This document shows, piece by piece, positions 33,591 to 43,605 of a stretch of 64,000 bases of DNA. Position 1 is the stretch's first letter. Every line of letters begins with the position of its first letter. A program made the position numbers and the translations under genes. The notes under the pieces were generated by a model, which saw nothing but the letters and a program-made list of their open reading frames with translations, made no database searches and was not told the origin of the DNA. The stretch is from Acephala macrosclerotiorum. Lineage: Eukaryota; Ascomycota; Leotiomycetes; Helotiales; Mollisiaceae. The stretch covers positions 1,178,001-1,242,000 of the forward strand of contig MU119202.1 in assembly GCA_014904845.1 (NCBI GenBank). Direction: 5' to 3'.

Positions 33591-34448
33591 CTATAGCGTC
33601 AACGAAGGCAACCTCTTCGCCACAAAATACAACATCCACAAAACCATATGATCACTGCTCGGCACTCCAGCCCAATTGTCCGCGATCGCAGCCAGCACCC
33701 AATTGTGAAGAAAATCGCAACAAAAACAAACACTGGAGCACTAAATAATGCAATATGCATCGGAATATAGAAGATATTCGACTTCTCATCATCATCTCCG
33801 TCGGAAAACACAACAAAAACCGCGACTGCAATGAACATCCCAATGAAACCGCAAAGTGTATATATTTCAATCCGTATTACTTTATGCTCCCAAAATGTCT
33901 GATAGACAAGACAAATAAGACCGACTGAACCGACAATAGTGCCGAGTCCGTACAATACCGTTGCCCATAATGCGTGAGGTTTCTTACTCCCTCCATATGG
34001 ATCCCAGTAATCCCACTCCAGTCTTCTCTGCAGGACTCTCCCAAAACCAACTGCATTCGACGAGACGCTGAGCGTAACTTTCCATAACCCAATCAAGACG
34101 AACGGCCAACTGTTCCGACAGCTGCTGGTTGTGAATCCTGCGAACGTGAAAGAGGTAGAAACGCCCGGAGAGAGGAGGATTGAGCCGCCGCCATGGGTTC
34201 AGAGGCGTTCGATGGAAAGAGATGATGATTTGGTAGTATGTCAGGATATGAGACAGGAATCCAAGTCCACCGTATGGGAGAGCGTAGCACTGTATCTCTT
34301 CGGAGGGAGTGTCGCCTTTCTTCGGGTGGATCTGTTCGGAGATCCAATTTGAGACAAGTGTTGGCGTGGGGGCTGCAAGACTGAATGTAGAGAGTAATAA
34401 AATGGTAAGCAGGGTGCGCGAACTCGCGGGGGTGATAAGTTGCGCCAC
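33591..34448 (-). pseudogene. Decayed multi-pass membrane protein gene
   Basis: Three collinear segments of one membrane protein appear in changing frames. The first (34448 to ~34190) has a signal-like hydrophobic start and CYALPYGGLGFLSHILTYY. The second (~34190 to ~33700) carries WPFVLIGLWKVTLS and several membrane helices. The third (to the stop at 33591) reads NWVLAAIADNWAG and VAKRLPSLTL, a typical end for this fungal family as I remember it. Moving from segment 1 to 2 and from 2 to 3 needs single-base shifts with no usable splice sites. Segments 1 and 3 share a frame, so the shifts compensate. Where the start should be, the sequence is GTGGCGCAA with no upstream ATG. Three lesions suggest a pseudogene; assembly error is the alternative. 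Confidence 0.6.
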
Positions 34449-34831
34449 CTTGAAAGTCCCTTGTAGAGTGAAAGCAGAATTGCGAGAAGAAGAAGCTCGA
34501 GATCAAAATGGAAGTACGAACTTCAGTGTTTATACATGTCTGAGACATGACATTGAATAGCTTTTCGTTTTCAATAAGCCTTGTCTTTGAATTAAAAAAT
34601 TCAGGCTAAGTGTGGCTGCACTCGCTTGATACCATTTGCTTGGTCTTTGAAAGTGCATCTCGATTCTCGAGCGGGGTTCTTGGCAAGCCACTTGACTTAT
34701 TCAGACGATCAGTGTCAATGGTAATGGCCGTCCGAAAAGATCACCCTCTCAATCACCTCCAACATTGCAGGCAAACAGACCAAGGCATCAAAACTCCATT
34801 GCTATATGCTTCATGCATTCCCAAGGCCAAC
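34449..34831. other. Spacer between two minus-strand genes
   Basis: The spacer contains the 3' flank of the armadillo protein gene and the former promoter of the decayed gene. No feature was recognised. Confidence 0.4.
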
Positions 34832-37417
34832 TCAGCTCAACTCCATACTACTCTGCCCTACCACCTCCCCCAAATTCAACCCCGCCCGAATCCTCCTCTC
34901 CTTCGGCGCCATCCCAACCCCCCAATTTGGCTTACTCTCCTGATAACTTAACACAATCTCGCTCCCACCCCTCAGTAGATCCTCAAACAATGTCCTCCTC
35001 ATAACCGCCATCTCACTCCCCCTATTCTTCAACAACTCATTAATCAACACTAGTGCATTCTCTCGATCGATTCGAGCCATTTCTTCAGCTTGTGCGTCGG
35101 GTTGGACTGAGTCGGGGGATTTGGATTCGAATTTGTAGGGTGTGGGGTGGTTGGATAAGGACGAGGGGGAGGTGGCTTGAGAGCCGGTGTCTGAGCGAGC
35201 GGAGGGTGAGGCGGGTTGGTAATCTACCAATCTCTTTCCTGTTAACATCTCGACTAGAGGAGCGAAGACAGCAACATCATGCATTAAATCACTAATACAC
35301 CGCGCTCCTTCTGGATATCTCGCCATAAGCGCAAACACGAACCAGCCCTCACTTCTCACAACCGGCCATTTGGTCTGGCTCACCATGAAACCCAATGGTC
35401 GGCCGATGTCGGGATGTAGTTTGAAGAACTTGATACGGATTCTCTCCAGGTCTTCTGGGGCACGGTGTTTCGCGGTATTGTAGACGCGGCAGACGGATGT
35501 TATTAAACGGGAGATCTCCATTTTGATGGGCTCGACGTCTGTGCGGTCGAAAAGGGCGATGAGGAGGGAAAGCCTCGTTCGATTGTAGGCTGGGGAATTC
35601 TCGTCTTCTGATAACCGTTTACATACATTTCGGACGTTTTCGAAAGTGCCAATTGTGAGTTGTCGGGCTAGAGAGATTGAGGAGAACTGGATTTGTTGCA
35701 AGGTATCGAGGGCCCATAGCCGAGGGAGAGTTTGGAAGATCCCAGCGTTCCCGAGGACTTCTTTGTTCTTCAAGGGTAAGGCAAGGTTCTTGAGGAAGCC
35801 GATGGCGGCGTGGAGGAGTTGTGAATCATTGGCATCTTGAAGGATGGTGATGAGAGGGATGTGGACTCGGGATGTGTGGACGAATTCTACGCATGCTTCG
35901 TCTGAGCGAGCGAGGTTGCCGAGCACGATGCAGGCGCACACTTGGAGCTGTAGTTGCGGGCTTAGAAGCCAGCGGCGGAGGGAGCTGGTGAGAGGTGATA
36001 CCACGGGACAAGTTTGTTGGAATTCTGGTAGGGCGGAGATGTCGGAGAGAACTTGATTGAAATTGCTTCGCATATCCGACAATGCTTTTGCATCATCCTG
36101 GTCTGCTGAGTCTGCTCCAATGGATGGATGAGAGTCGAAACGGGTGTATGAGTCCACCAGGACAGAAAGTGTCGCATCAAGAGCACCTTGTGCCACCAGC
36201 GCCTTCTGAAATCTTTCGTTTTGGAGATAGGCGATTGCAGTATTTGTAACTGCAATGAAGTCCTCCATATCCACAGGAGCCTCCCGATCTGCTGCAATCT
36301 TGAGAAGAATTCGTGCAGTATCATCAGGCGCGAGTTCAGGATCAGGAGCTGCATCATGAATTAGCCTTGAGCATAAATTCGGGGCGGAAGCGCTTACGCT
36401 GGATAACCATGAGATCTAGAATTTTGCAAATGTATCCAAGAAAGGCTTTTGCATCATTGAACCGGGGACTCGAAATCAACTCAATCAGCTCTTTTGTAAG
36501 GAAAAAATCAGACGCCTGCTTCTGAGCGGGTTCTGGGGATGTCAGCAAGTGCGTCAGGAGTCGAGATGGGTGTAACTCACCATAGTCTATGCAAACATTA
36601 TACAAAACGGGTATCGCGAAAGGAAGTAAAGAGGTATCTTGTAACTGAAGGATAATAGAAGGTAAATAATTTGACACAACAACTCGGGCTCGATTCTCAT
36701 CTGTAGAAGTCAGTCGCGTTGAGCTGATTGGCTGGGAGTCATCTGACCTGTGTCTGCACATGAGTTCCCTATAAGTCGCAGGATATGAATCCTCAAGACA
36801 TGTCTTAAGTCATATCCGCTGAAAATCTCAAGGAAGAAATTCAGGATTCCTGAATCTCCTATGGGTATTCTCCACTTAGCTGAAAAGATGTCAGTCACGT
36901 GTTACCGCAGCATTTGATGAGCATCTAATTGTCTCCGAATGAGGCCAGATATATGGTATGAGAGCTCTTGGGATGCTTTTGAAGCAAATCCCCACAAATT
37001 TTGAAATAACTTACGATCCCTGCTTCCATCTGCAAGTTTCTCAACAGCTATGTCCAGCTGATCTGAATCCGCCCACCACAGTTGAGCAAGAGCCGCCATT
37101 GCCCCTTTCAGTCTCTCGGTTCTTCTCCTTTGGTCTTCAAGATCAACCACTGGCTCTGCGTCTTCTTCGTCGTCGTCTCCATCTCGCATCTCTTTATCCT
37201 CAGGCGGGTCATCCTCCTCAAGCTGGAAGATCTCAGCGATACTGTTCATCTTCTGCTTCTGTTCTTCAGGCGATAGCGTTATGTTGACTCTGTCTAGCTC
37301 TTGCTCCTTTCCGGCTGGCCCTTGAGTAAGAGCTGATCTGATCAAGAGCTCAAGTGGATCTGTCGCTTGTAGTCCATTTCCAGCGGGTTGACCGCCGTCC
37401 ATATATGAATGTGACAT
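34832..37417 (-). CDS. Armadillo-repeat GTPase exchange/chaperone protein, SmgGDS-like
   Basis: Five exons (37417-37015, 36879-36748, 36700-36581, 36532-36398, 36348-34832) all join in phase 1 and give 768 aa. Introns are 135, 47, 48 and 49 nt. After an acidic N-terminal region (EEDDPPEDKEMRDGDDDEED, residues ~68-88) the protein is helical armadillo repeats, for example HVLRIHILRLIGNS, LLPFAIPVLYNVCIDYG and LQLQVCACIVLGNLARSDEAC. This layout matches fungal relatives of RAP1GDS1/SmgGDS, which bind prenylated Rho/Rap-type GTPases and assist their trafficking or activation. A Ser/Thr/Pro-rich low-complexity insert lies in the last third. The C-terminus is Arg-rich then hydrophobic. Activity on a given GTPase is inferred from the family only. 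Confidence 0.85.
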
Positions 37418-38011
37418 CCCGTCCAGACTTGCTCAGACCTTGATGTTGTTTTGAGATTCTGCAACTCTCGGAGAATGGTGGAGGAGCGTTTCTAGGGGCT
37501 GTAGTACTGACCAGTGCTGCGCCACCATCAAACGCGGGTTTAATAAGATGATGACGATGTTGGGGTCGCAAATTTCATGCCGACCTTCACATAACCCCGT
37601 TTCAAAATCCGTTCCGTTCTCAGCCTTGCTTCGCGGCACGCAAGCCTAAAGGTTATTTGATGATAGAGTTGTCTTTAGCGAATGATGTTGAAGAGTTGAG
37701 GTTGATATTTTCAGCCTTCTCTCGGCTTGGACAAGACGGGTAAAGCGGGAGGTCGTTTAATGTCAATGCAGCGCTAGTCGACGCTCTCCCTGTCATCGCA
37801 ATACAACATCTTCCTTTCTCAACTCATCAAAGGCACAGACGACACCGCTGACTCGAGGCGTATCGATGCAGGATCGCACTCGGCTGGTAACTCGCAGATT
37901 GAGTGAAAGTCGGCCTCTTGCAAGCCCTCACGGTGCATCGGAGAGTCGCTAAGGCCTTGACATTGGTCAGCATTTCAGGCATCACTTTAAGGGCTTGATA
38001 CCACACTCCAC
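37418..38011. other. Promoter region of the SmgGDS-like gene
   Basis: These ~590 bp end at the first repeat of the AT-rich island. No gene was recognised. Confidence 0.45.
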
Positions 38012-39207
38012 CAGCAACCACTACAGAGACGTACCCATTTCTACTAGCTTATTGCATATGCACTCGGGAAAACAGGGGTTCTCGTGCTCCGATTGGCTCA
38101 AATTGAGGGTAAATTGAGGGTGCGTGACACGCACCCCTTATTAAGCAGTACCCCTGTCGCACGCACCCAGTTTTATTGGTTAAATATGCTAACAGCAACT
38201 ACTATAGAGACGTACTTATTTCTATTAGCTTATTGTATATGCATTTGAGAAAACAAAAGTTCTCGTACTTCGATTAATTTAAATTGAAAGTAAATTAAAA
38301 ATATATAATACGTATTTTTATATTAATTTAAAACGTATTTTAATTAATTTATATAAAATATATAATAAATAATTATAAATAATAAATATAAATATATATA
38401 TTATTATTAAAAACTTTTTATATTTATATATTATATATATAATTTTTATTATTTATAATAAATTTAATAAATTTAAAATAATATAATTATATAAAATAAT
38501 ATAATTAAAATTAATATATATTTTAAATTAATATATTTAATTAATAAAATTAAATACATATAATCAAAATATTATTTAATAAAAAATATATATTACGTAT
38601 TTTTAATTTAAATTAATCGAAATACGAAAATTTTTATTTTCTCGAATATATATATAATAAACTAATAAAAATAAATATATTTTTATAATAATTATTTATA
38701 TTAATTTAAAATACGTATTAATTTTAATTATATTATTTTATATAATTAAATTTTTTATAAATAATAAAAATATTTAAATATAAATAAATATAATATTTTA
38801 TTAAATAAAAAACTCGATTATATATAAATAATAAAAATTACGTATATAATATATAAATATAAAAAGTTTTTAATAATAAAATTATTATATTTAAATTTAA
38901 TAATAATAATAATAATAATAATATATATATTTATATTTATTATTTATAATTTTTTATTATATTATTTTAATTTTTTAATTTTTTTAAAAAATAATTATTA
39001 CGTATTTTATATAAATTAATCGAAAATACGTATTTTAATTAATAATTAAAATACGTTTAAATTAATATAAGCATTAACGTAGAAGTGCGTATTACGCACT
39101 CTTAATTTACTCTCAATTTAAGCTAATCGGAGCACGAGAATCTTTATTTTCCCGAGTGCATATATAATAAGCTAATAGAAATGGGTACGTCTCTGTAGTG
39201 GTTGCTG
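38012..39207. mobile_element. Nested, RIP-mutated inverted-repeat element (AT-rich island)
   Basis: Both outer ends start CAGCAACCACTACAGAGACG and stay alike in inverted orientation for about 120 bp (38012-38140 and 39080-39207). A second left end begins at 38193, direct to the first, and a second right end closes near 38702. So a smaller copy is nested in the larger. Differences between the copies are almost all C-to-T or G-to-A, as RIP produces. The interior (38290-39060) is nearly pure A and T with ATT/TAA runs and no coding potential. No clear target duplication was found, so the superfamily is undecided. Confidence 0.8.
38193..38702. repeat. Inner, heavily RIP-mutated copy of the inverted-repeat element
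   Basis: Its left end (38193 onward) aligns base for base with 38012-38140 apart from transitions: for example CTACAGAGACGTACCC becomes CTATAGAGACGTACTT. Its right end (about 38585-38702) aligns with 39080-39207 in the same way, with nearly all C and G replaced. The exact right border is uncertain by several bases because the end is almost pure A/T. Confidence 0.7.
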
Positions 39208-39278
39208 AAAACTCAGTCATATGAGACTCTCAGCTCCGGTAAGCATCATGATGTAAGCCTACCTAACCCATGCTTGTA

Positions 39279-39665
39279 CGGAGGTACAGCGGTTAAATAT
39301 TCAATAACCGCTAGTAGGGGGTGCCCCTGGTGTCAATAACACTTAGCCTAAACAAGTAATACACCATCAAGATGCTTTCAAGACGCGTTTCTCCTCAGTT
39401 TTTGATCTCTTGATAGATCAAGAGCTTTGGGTTTCTTGATTGGAGGGCGTGGTATAGGCTTAGAAGGCCCAGAGGGGCTTGGAGGGTTTAGAATCAATGA
39501 TAAATCCATTGTAGTGATGCTCAAATCATCAGAATATCTTAAAAACTGAGGAGAAACGCGTCTTGTAAGCATCTTGATGGTGTATTACTTGTTTAGGCTA
39601 AGTGTTATTGACACCAGAGGCACCCCCTACTAGCGGTTATTGAATACTTAACCGCTGTACCTCCG
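39279..39665. mobile_element. TA-flanked MITE with ~125-bp inverted repeats
   Basis: The ends read CGGAGGTACAGCGGTTAA and match in inverted orientation for about 125 bp with only three or so mismatches. TA lies on each side (39277-39278, 39666-39667). TA duplication and no transposase point to a non-autonomous Tc1/mariner (Fot1/pogo-like) element. The ~140-bp centre contains a minus-strand frame (39378-39572, 64 codons, Pro/Lys-rich) that I do not call a gene. The copy shows little or no RIP, so it is younger than its neighbour on the left. Confidence 0.85.
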
Positions 39666-39797
39666 TAGAACCTAAACTCAAAAGCATTTGAGATTTAAGT
39701 GAGCTCTTTCCCCGGTGAGTATCACTTGATGAGCAGATATGCCCCTCAACTTCTATCACATCATTAAATATCCACGTATAACCCAGATCACTGCAAG

Positions 39798-41585
39798 ATG
39801 TTAGGATTCATTCGGAATGTTGGCTGCTCATCCTTGGCCTCTTCACTACTGATGGGACTCGGCCTCTGTCCCAGCGACTTCGCCCACCAACATCCATTTT
39901 TTGGTCATAACTCTCACGGAATTGTTCGTGACGGCCCTTCACAAGCCATTCTCTCAAATCAAATTCCTGCATCGCAACCGCCTCCAAGTCAGACAGGAAA
40001 CTGGCTCGGTTGGGGAGGGGATGTTTACAACAACCACTGGGCTAGCTCTGACGCCGTCGTGGACAGCTCAAACGTCGCATCTCTTGCTTTGGCCTGCCAG
40101 AAAAAGTACAACCCTGGTGTCAGCGCCGCACCCCTGGTTGTTGATGGCATTGCTTATTTTCCAACTTGGAATGGCCTCCTCGTCGCATTGGACTACAGAA
40201 CTTGCCACACATTGTGGAAGACAAACATTACAGATGTGATCTTGGAGTATAAGCCACTTTCTGCGGAGCAAAAATTACTCCTTGCGCCCGTATCGAGAAC
40301 TACACCCGTCATTGGAAACCACGGGGGTGAGGATGTGCTATACATCGGGACTCTTGCTCAAGCACTCCTTCTTGCAATCGACAAGAATACCGGGAAACTC
40401 ATAGATGCACTTCAACTTGAGACGCATCCCTTGGCCATTCTGACAATGTCTCCCACCTTCTACCAAGGCCATCTGTTCATGGGCGTCTCTAGTCTAGAGG
40501 AAGGAGCCCCGGACCTCATACCTGACTACAAGTGCTGCTCTTTCACTGGCAGCATGCATGCTGTATCCTTCGAACACGGCCGGTTGCGTCTACTCTGGTC
40601 ACAGCCTATGATCCCCGCAAACTCCAACTTCACCGGAGCTGCGGTCTGGGGCTCACAGCCCGCTATTGATCCGATCCGGAATCAGGTGTTCATTGCAACT
40701 GGCAACTCCTACTCTCTTCCGGTGGAATTTGAAGCTTGCCAGAATCAGACAGCGAATATCACTGTGATCAAGGAGGGCCTAACTTCGGACCCATGCCTAC
40801 CTCCAACTGTTCTCCAAGAAACCGTTTTAGCGCTCGACCTTGATACAGGACGGGTCAATTGGTTGCGACAGCTGAGTCCTCTTGATGCATGGAATTCCGC
40901 CTGCGTGCAAGGTATATTTGGCCCTCCAATCCCAGGGTCGGAGGCAGCATGTCCTTCGACTCCAGGCCCAGATGCCGATTTTGGCATGGCGCCGACATTT
41001 GTGCTTGGGTCAGAGCACACACCGTTCGAGCTGGATGTCATTGTTGTGGGCCAGAAGAATGGCAATTTGTATGCGCTCAATGCTGCCACTGGGTTTGTCC
41101 TTTGGTCGACATCGACTGGACCCGACGGGCTGGAGGGTGGATTGAATTGGGGCATTGCCGTCGATGATGCGTCTGTTTACTACACAGCTATCAATATCAA
41201 CCGCGTGAACTATACTTTGCCGGCTGGAAACGGAAAGACGGTAATTTCAAACAGTGCGTTTGGAGCAGCAAGTCTGAAGGATGGACATATTCTCTGGCAG
41301 ACAGCGGCTCCTAGGAATACAACTAGTATTGTGTCGCCTGCCGTGGTGAATGATGTTGTACTTACTGGCATTTCTGGCAATTGGAGCTCCAAAAGCGTGT
41401 TTCCCGTGGGGCCAGGTAGCTTTCTGTCTCTCGACAAGACGACTGGGCGTATCTTAAAGGAGGTCCATCTCGACGCGTACTTCCATGGCTCTTTTGCTAT
41501 CGTCCATGACTATGTTATGTTTGGTTCGGGATATGGCGGTCTTGAACCGGGGGCAGCAGGTTCTTTCCAGGTATGGAAGCTGTGA
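39798..41585 (+). CDS. Secreted PQQ-repeat quinoprotein dehydrogenase, polyvinyl-alcohol-dehydrogenase-like
   Basis: This is a single-exon gene for 595 aa. Residues 1-29 look like a secretion signal. The body is a beta-propeller with repeated blades of the PQQ type, for example LVALDYRTCHTLWKTN, LLAIDKNTGKLIDA, VLALDLDTGRVNW, LYALNAATGFVLWST and FLSLDKTTGRILKE. A vicinal Cys pair (YKCCSF) recalls the disulfide over the cofactor in quinoprotein alcohol dehydrogenases. Many NxS/T sites suggest N-glycosylation and secretion. The expected reaction is PQQ-dependent oxidation of an alcohol or sugar; substrate and electron acceptor are unknown. Most fungi do not make PQQ, so cofactor supply from bacteria is possible. 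It is an intact gene within a repeat island and convergent with the amidase gene, 209 bp away. Confidence 0.88.
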   Translation: MLGFIRNVGCSSLASSLLMGLGLCPSDFAHQHPFFGHNSHGIVRDGPSQAILSNQIPASQPPPSQTGNWLGWGGDVYNNHWASSDAVVDSSNVASLALACQKKYNPGVSAAPLVVDGIAYFPTWNGLLVALDYRTCHTLWKTNITDVILEYKPLSAEQKLLLAPVSRTTPVIGNHGGEDVLYIGTLAQALLLAIDKNTGKLIDALQLETHPLAILTMSPTFYQGHLFMGVSSLEEGAPDLIPDYKCCSFTGSMHAVSFEHGRLRLLWSQPMIPANSNFTGAAVWGSQPAIDPIRNQVFIATGNSYSLPVEFEACQNQTANITVIKEGLTSDPCLPPTVLQETVLALDLDTGRVNWLRQLSPLDAWNSACVQGIFGPPIPGSEAACPSTPGPDADFGMAPTFVLGSEHTPFELDVIVVGQKNGNLYALNAATGFVLWSTSTGPDGLEGGLNWGIAVDDASVYYTAININRVNYTLPAGNGKTVISNSAFGAASLKDGHILWQTAAPRNTTSIVSPAVVNDVVLTGISGNWSSKSVFPVGPGSFLSLDKTTGRILKEVHLDAYFHGSFAIVHDYVMFGSGYGGLEPGAAGSFQVWKL

Positions 41586-41794
41586 ACGTGGATAGATAGC
41601 TGGTAGTACTCAACATTCACATTGCTGCTGACAACCGTATGGCCAATGTCTTTGGCGCCGAGTATATTCTCGCAAATTTCGCGACTTCTCTTCTTGCTCG
41701 GCGTCTCATCCTCCACACCTCTCTGCATCATCTTCCATCTCCCTCTTCCGGGTACTGCCTTTCTTCTAGATACTCGCTTCCTATGCTTCTCACG

Positions 41795-42865
41795 TTAATC
41801 GACCGTATAGACCGCTGTAGGTCTTTCAAACCCACAACTCGTGCCATCCGTAACCAGGACATCCTCTTCCCCCAGTTGCTTATACTTCCATCCAACCAGA
41901 TCCTGCATATAACTGTATGGACAATCCCCCGCCCCTCCTTCCACGGCCGTATATCCCCGATGACCAAACTGATACAGATTATTTTCCACCCCCCAATGTT
42001 TCCTCTTCTCGCCCACATCCCCGATTCCAATCTCACAAGCAAAAATCTCATCCGCAACCCCATTCCCCCTCCTCACAATCTCTCCCTCGGGATTACAAAA
42101 CATAGCCTCACTAATCGAGCTGAAAGTCCCATCACTCCCAGCCAAAGCCACACTACACGTCCACATCAAATTACAGAACGCATTGGCGCGATTCGTAACC
42201 TCCCAGGAGCCTTTTATAGGCGACGTGTAGCCCGCTGTACGAATCAAGATCTCAGCGCCTTTATACGCAGCTTCGTGTGCCATCTCGGGGAACTGGCCAT
42301 CGTGGCATATGATGTGAGACATGGTCACTCCACGCGGGCCTTTGAAGACTGGAATCCCGCGGTTTCCAGGATACCATGGTTCGACGGGGACCCAGGGGTG
42401 TAATTTTCTGTAGTAGTTTACTAGTTCGCCTGAAGAATTGATCACGACCCCGGTGTTCCAAGGTGCGGAAGGGAGGAGTGTGTTACGCTCCATGATGCTG
42501 AAACATCCCCAGATTTTGGCTTCGGCGCAGCGTTGTTTGAGGGCTGAGACTTCGGGTCCGTCGAGAGAGCAGAGAATGGAATCGCTGGTACACATGCTGA
42601 GTCCGTGAAGCATGTATTCGGGGAAGACTATTAGGTCCATGTTTGAGTAACCATTACGGGCTTTGGTAATTAGGGTGAGGATGTGGGAGAGTGCGGTTTG
42701 CAGTTCCGGGGTGGTGGTCACGGAGAAGAGTTGGGATTGGCAGAGGCCGATCACGATGGAGTTAAGGCCTTTGTTTAGACCGCCTAGGCCGGATCCCGAC
42801 ATTGTTTTGGAGACGTGGATTTTTTGACTTTGAGGTATTGGTAAATAGTCTTGCTGTATACTCAT
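41795..42865 (-). CDS. Formamidase / aliphatic amidase (nitrilase superfamily)
   Basis: This is a single-exon gene for 356 aa. The nitrilase-fold catalytic triad is visible: Glu83 in FPEYML, Lys154 in YYRKLHPW and Cys187 in IICHDG. Flanking segments ([45 protein letters not shown]) match the AmiE/AmiF branch, which hydrolyses short aliphatic amides or formamide to the acid and ammonia. The protein has ~35 residues before the fold, more than bacterial AmiF, so a later Met (such as residue 22) could be the start. It is likely cytosolic and used for nitrogen scavenging. Formamidase versus wider amidase activity cannot be settled from these motifs. Confidence 0.9.
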   Translation of the reverse strand: MSIQQDYLPIPQSQKIHVSKTMSGSGLGGLNKGLNSIVIGLCQSQLFSVTTTPELQTALSHILTLITKARNGYSNMDLIVFPEYMLHGLSMCTSDSILCSLDGPEVSALKQRCAEAKIWGCFSIMERNTLLPSAPWNTGVVINSSGELVNYYRKLHPWVPVEPWYPGNRGIPVFKGPRGVTMSHIICHDGQFPEMAHEAAYKGAEILIRTAGYTSPIKGSWEVTNRANAFCNLMWTCSVALAGSDGTFSSISEAMFCNPEGEIVRRGNGVADEIFACEIGIGDVGEKRKHWGVENNLYQFGHRGYTAVEGGAGDCPYSYMQDLVGWKYKQLGEEDVLVTDGTSCGFERPTAVYTVD

Positions 42866-43356
42866 ATCAGTTCGTTAGATCTGTAGTGTCAGAAATATAA
42901 ATATGAATATGAGGGGTAAGGACAGCCCACTTTTGAACGTCATCACCCGTTATCGCGGGCTCGGCTAATTCAGGGGGGCGATTATGAAGTCACTACAGCT
43001 GTCAAAGGATGCACTGCGATAAGGCCTTTCCGCTTCTCGGAGCCCCGGGACCTCCCTGGAAGTCTTAACCTTATATTGAATCTTAGCCTGACTTGTCGGC
43101 GTACTCAAGGCTCGGGGCTCAGCTCGGGTAACCAAGCGGCTGCTCAGGTCCCAAGACGGAAATGAACAAATTATAAGGTCTAGATGTGTTGCAAACTTAA
43201 GTTGTTGTGTACGACTAGGGAAAAAGACTGGGGAGTTTTTTACTTGATATAGGCAGTGTGAATAATGAGTAGAGTAGAGTAGAGTAGGGCCTTCTACTCA
43301 TACTCTACTCAAGTAAATCTAACCTCTACTCAAATTCTACTGTGCTCCCATGTCTA
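42866..43356. other. Promoter region of the amidase gene
   Basis: The region just beyond 42865 should hold the amidase promoter. A short pentanucleotide repeat is listed separately. No gene was seen. Confidence 0.45.
43267..43286. repeat. (GAGTA)4 microsatellite
   Basis: Four perfect copies of GAGTA are followed within 30 bp by TACTC-rich sequence on the same strand, so a hairpin could form. It lies just left of the TA-flanked element. Confidence 0.8.
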
Positions 43357-43603
43357 CGAAGGCGCGGTTTTAAAGTAATGAGCCATGGTCCGAGCTTTCC
43401 TCACCCAAAATCAAGAATTTTGCAGTAAAAATACTTAGACTAAGCTTATTACTTTAAAACTATACCTTCGTATTTCATGGATAATTATAAACAGTTATTA
43501 AATAATCATATGATTAATATAATACTTAAATACATTATTTTTGGTGTTTTAATAAAGTGCATAGATCACGTGCATGGCTCATTACTTTAAAACCGCGCCT
43601 TCG
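43357..43603. mobile_element. TA-flanked inverted-repeat element with an extra internal end
   Basis: The ends, CGAAGGCGCGGTTTTAAA, are perfect inverted repeats for about 30 bp and are flanked by TA (43355-43356, 43604-43605). A third copy of the right end lies inside at 43448-43472, with changes at four positions, all C-to-T or G-to-A (RIP-like). So a 114-bp version (43357-43470) is nested in the 247-bp one. There is no coding capacity; this is a Tc1/mariner-type MITE by its TA flanks. Confidence 0.8.
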
Positions 43604-43605
43604 TA

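Noticed and set aside
38290..39060. Centromere or mitochondrial insertion as the source of the AT-rich block
   Set aside because: Flanking inverted copies related by transitions explain it as a RIP-mutated element; no mitochondrial gene is present.
39378..39572. 64-codon minus-strand frame inside the MITE
   Set aside because: It lies across an inverted-repeat arm and the short centre, with no transposase motif; most likely chance.
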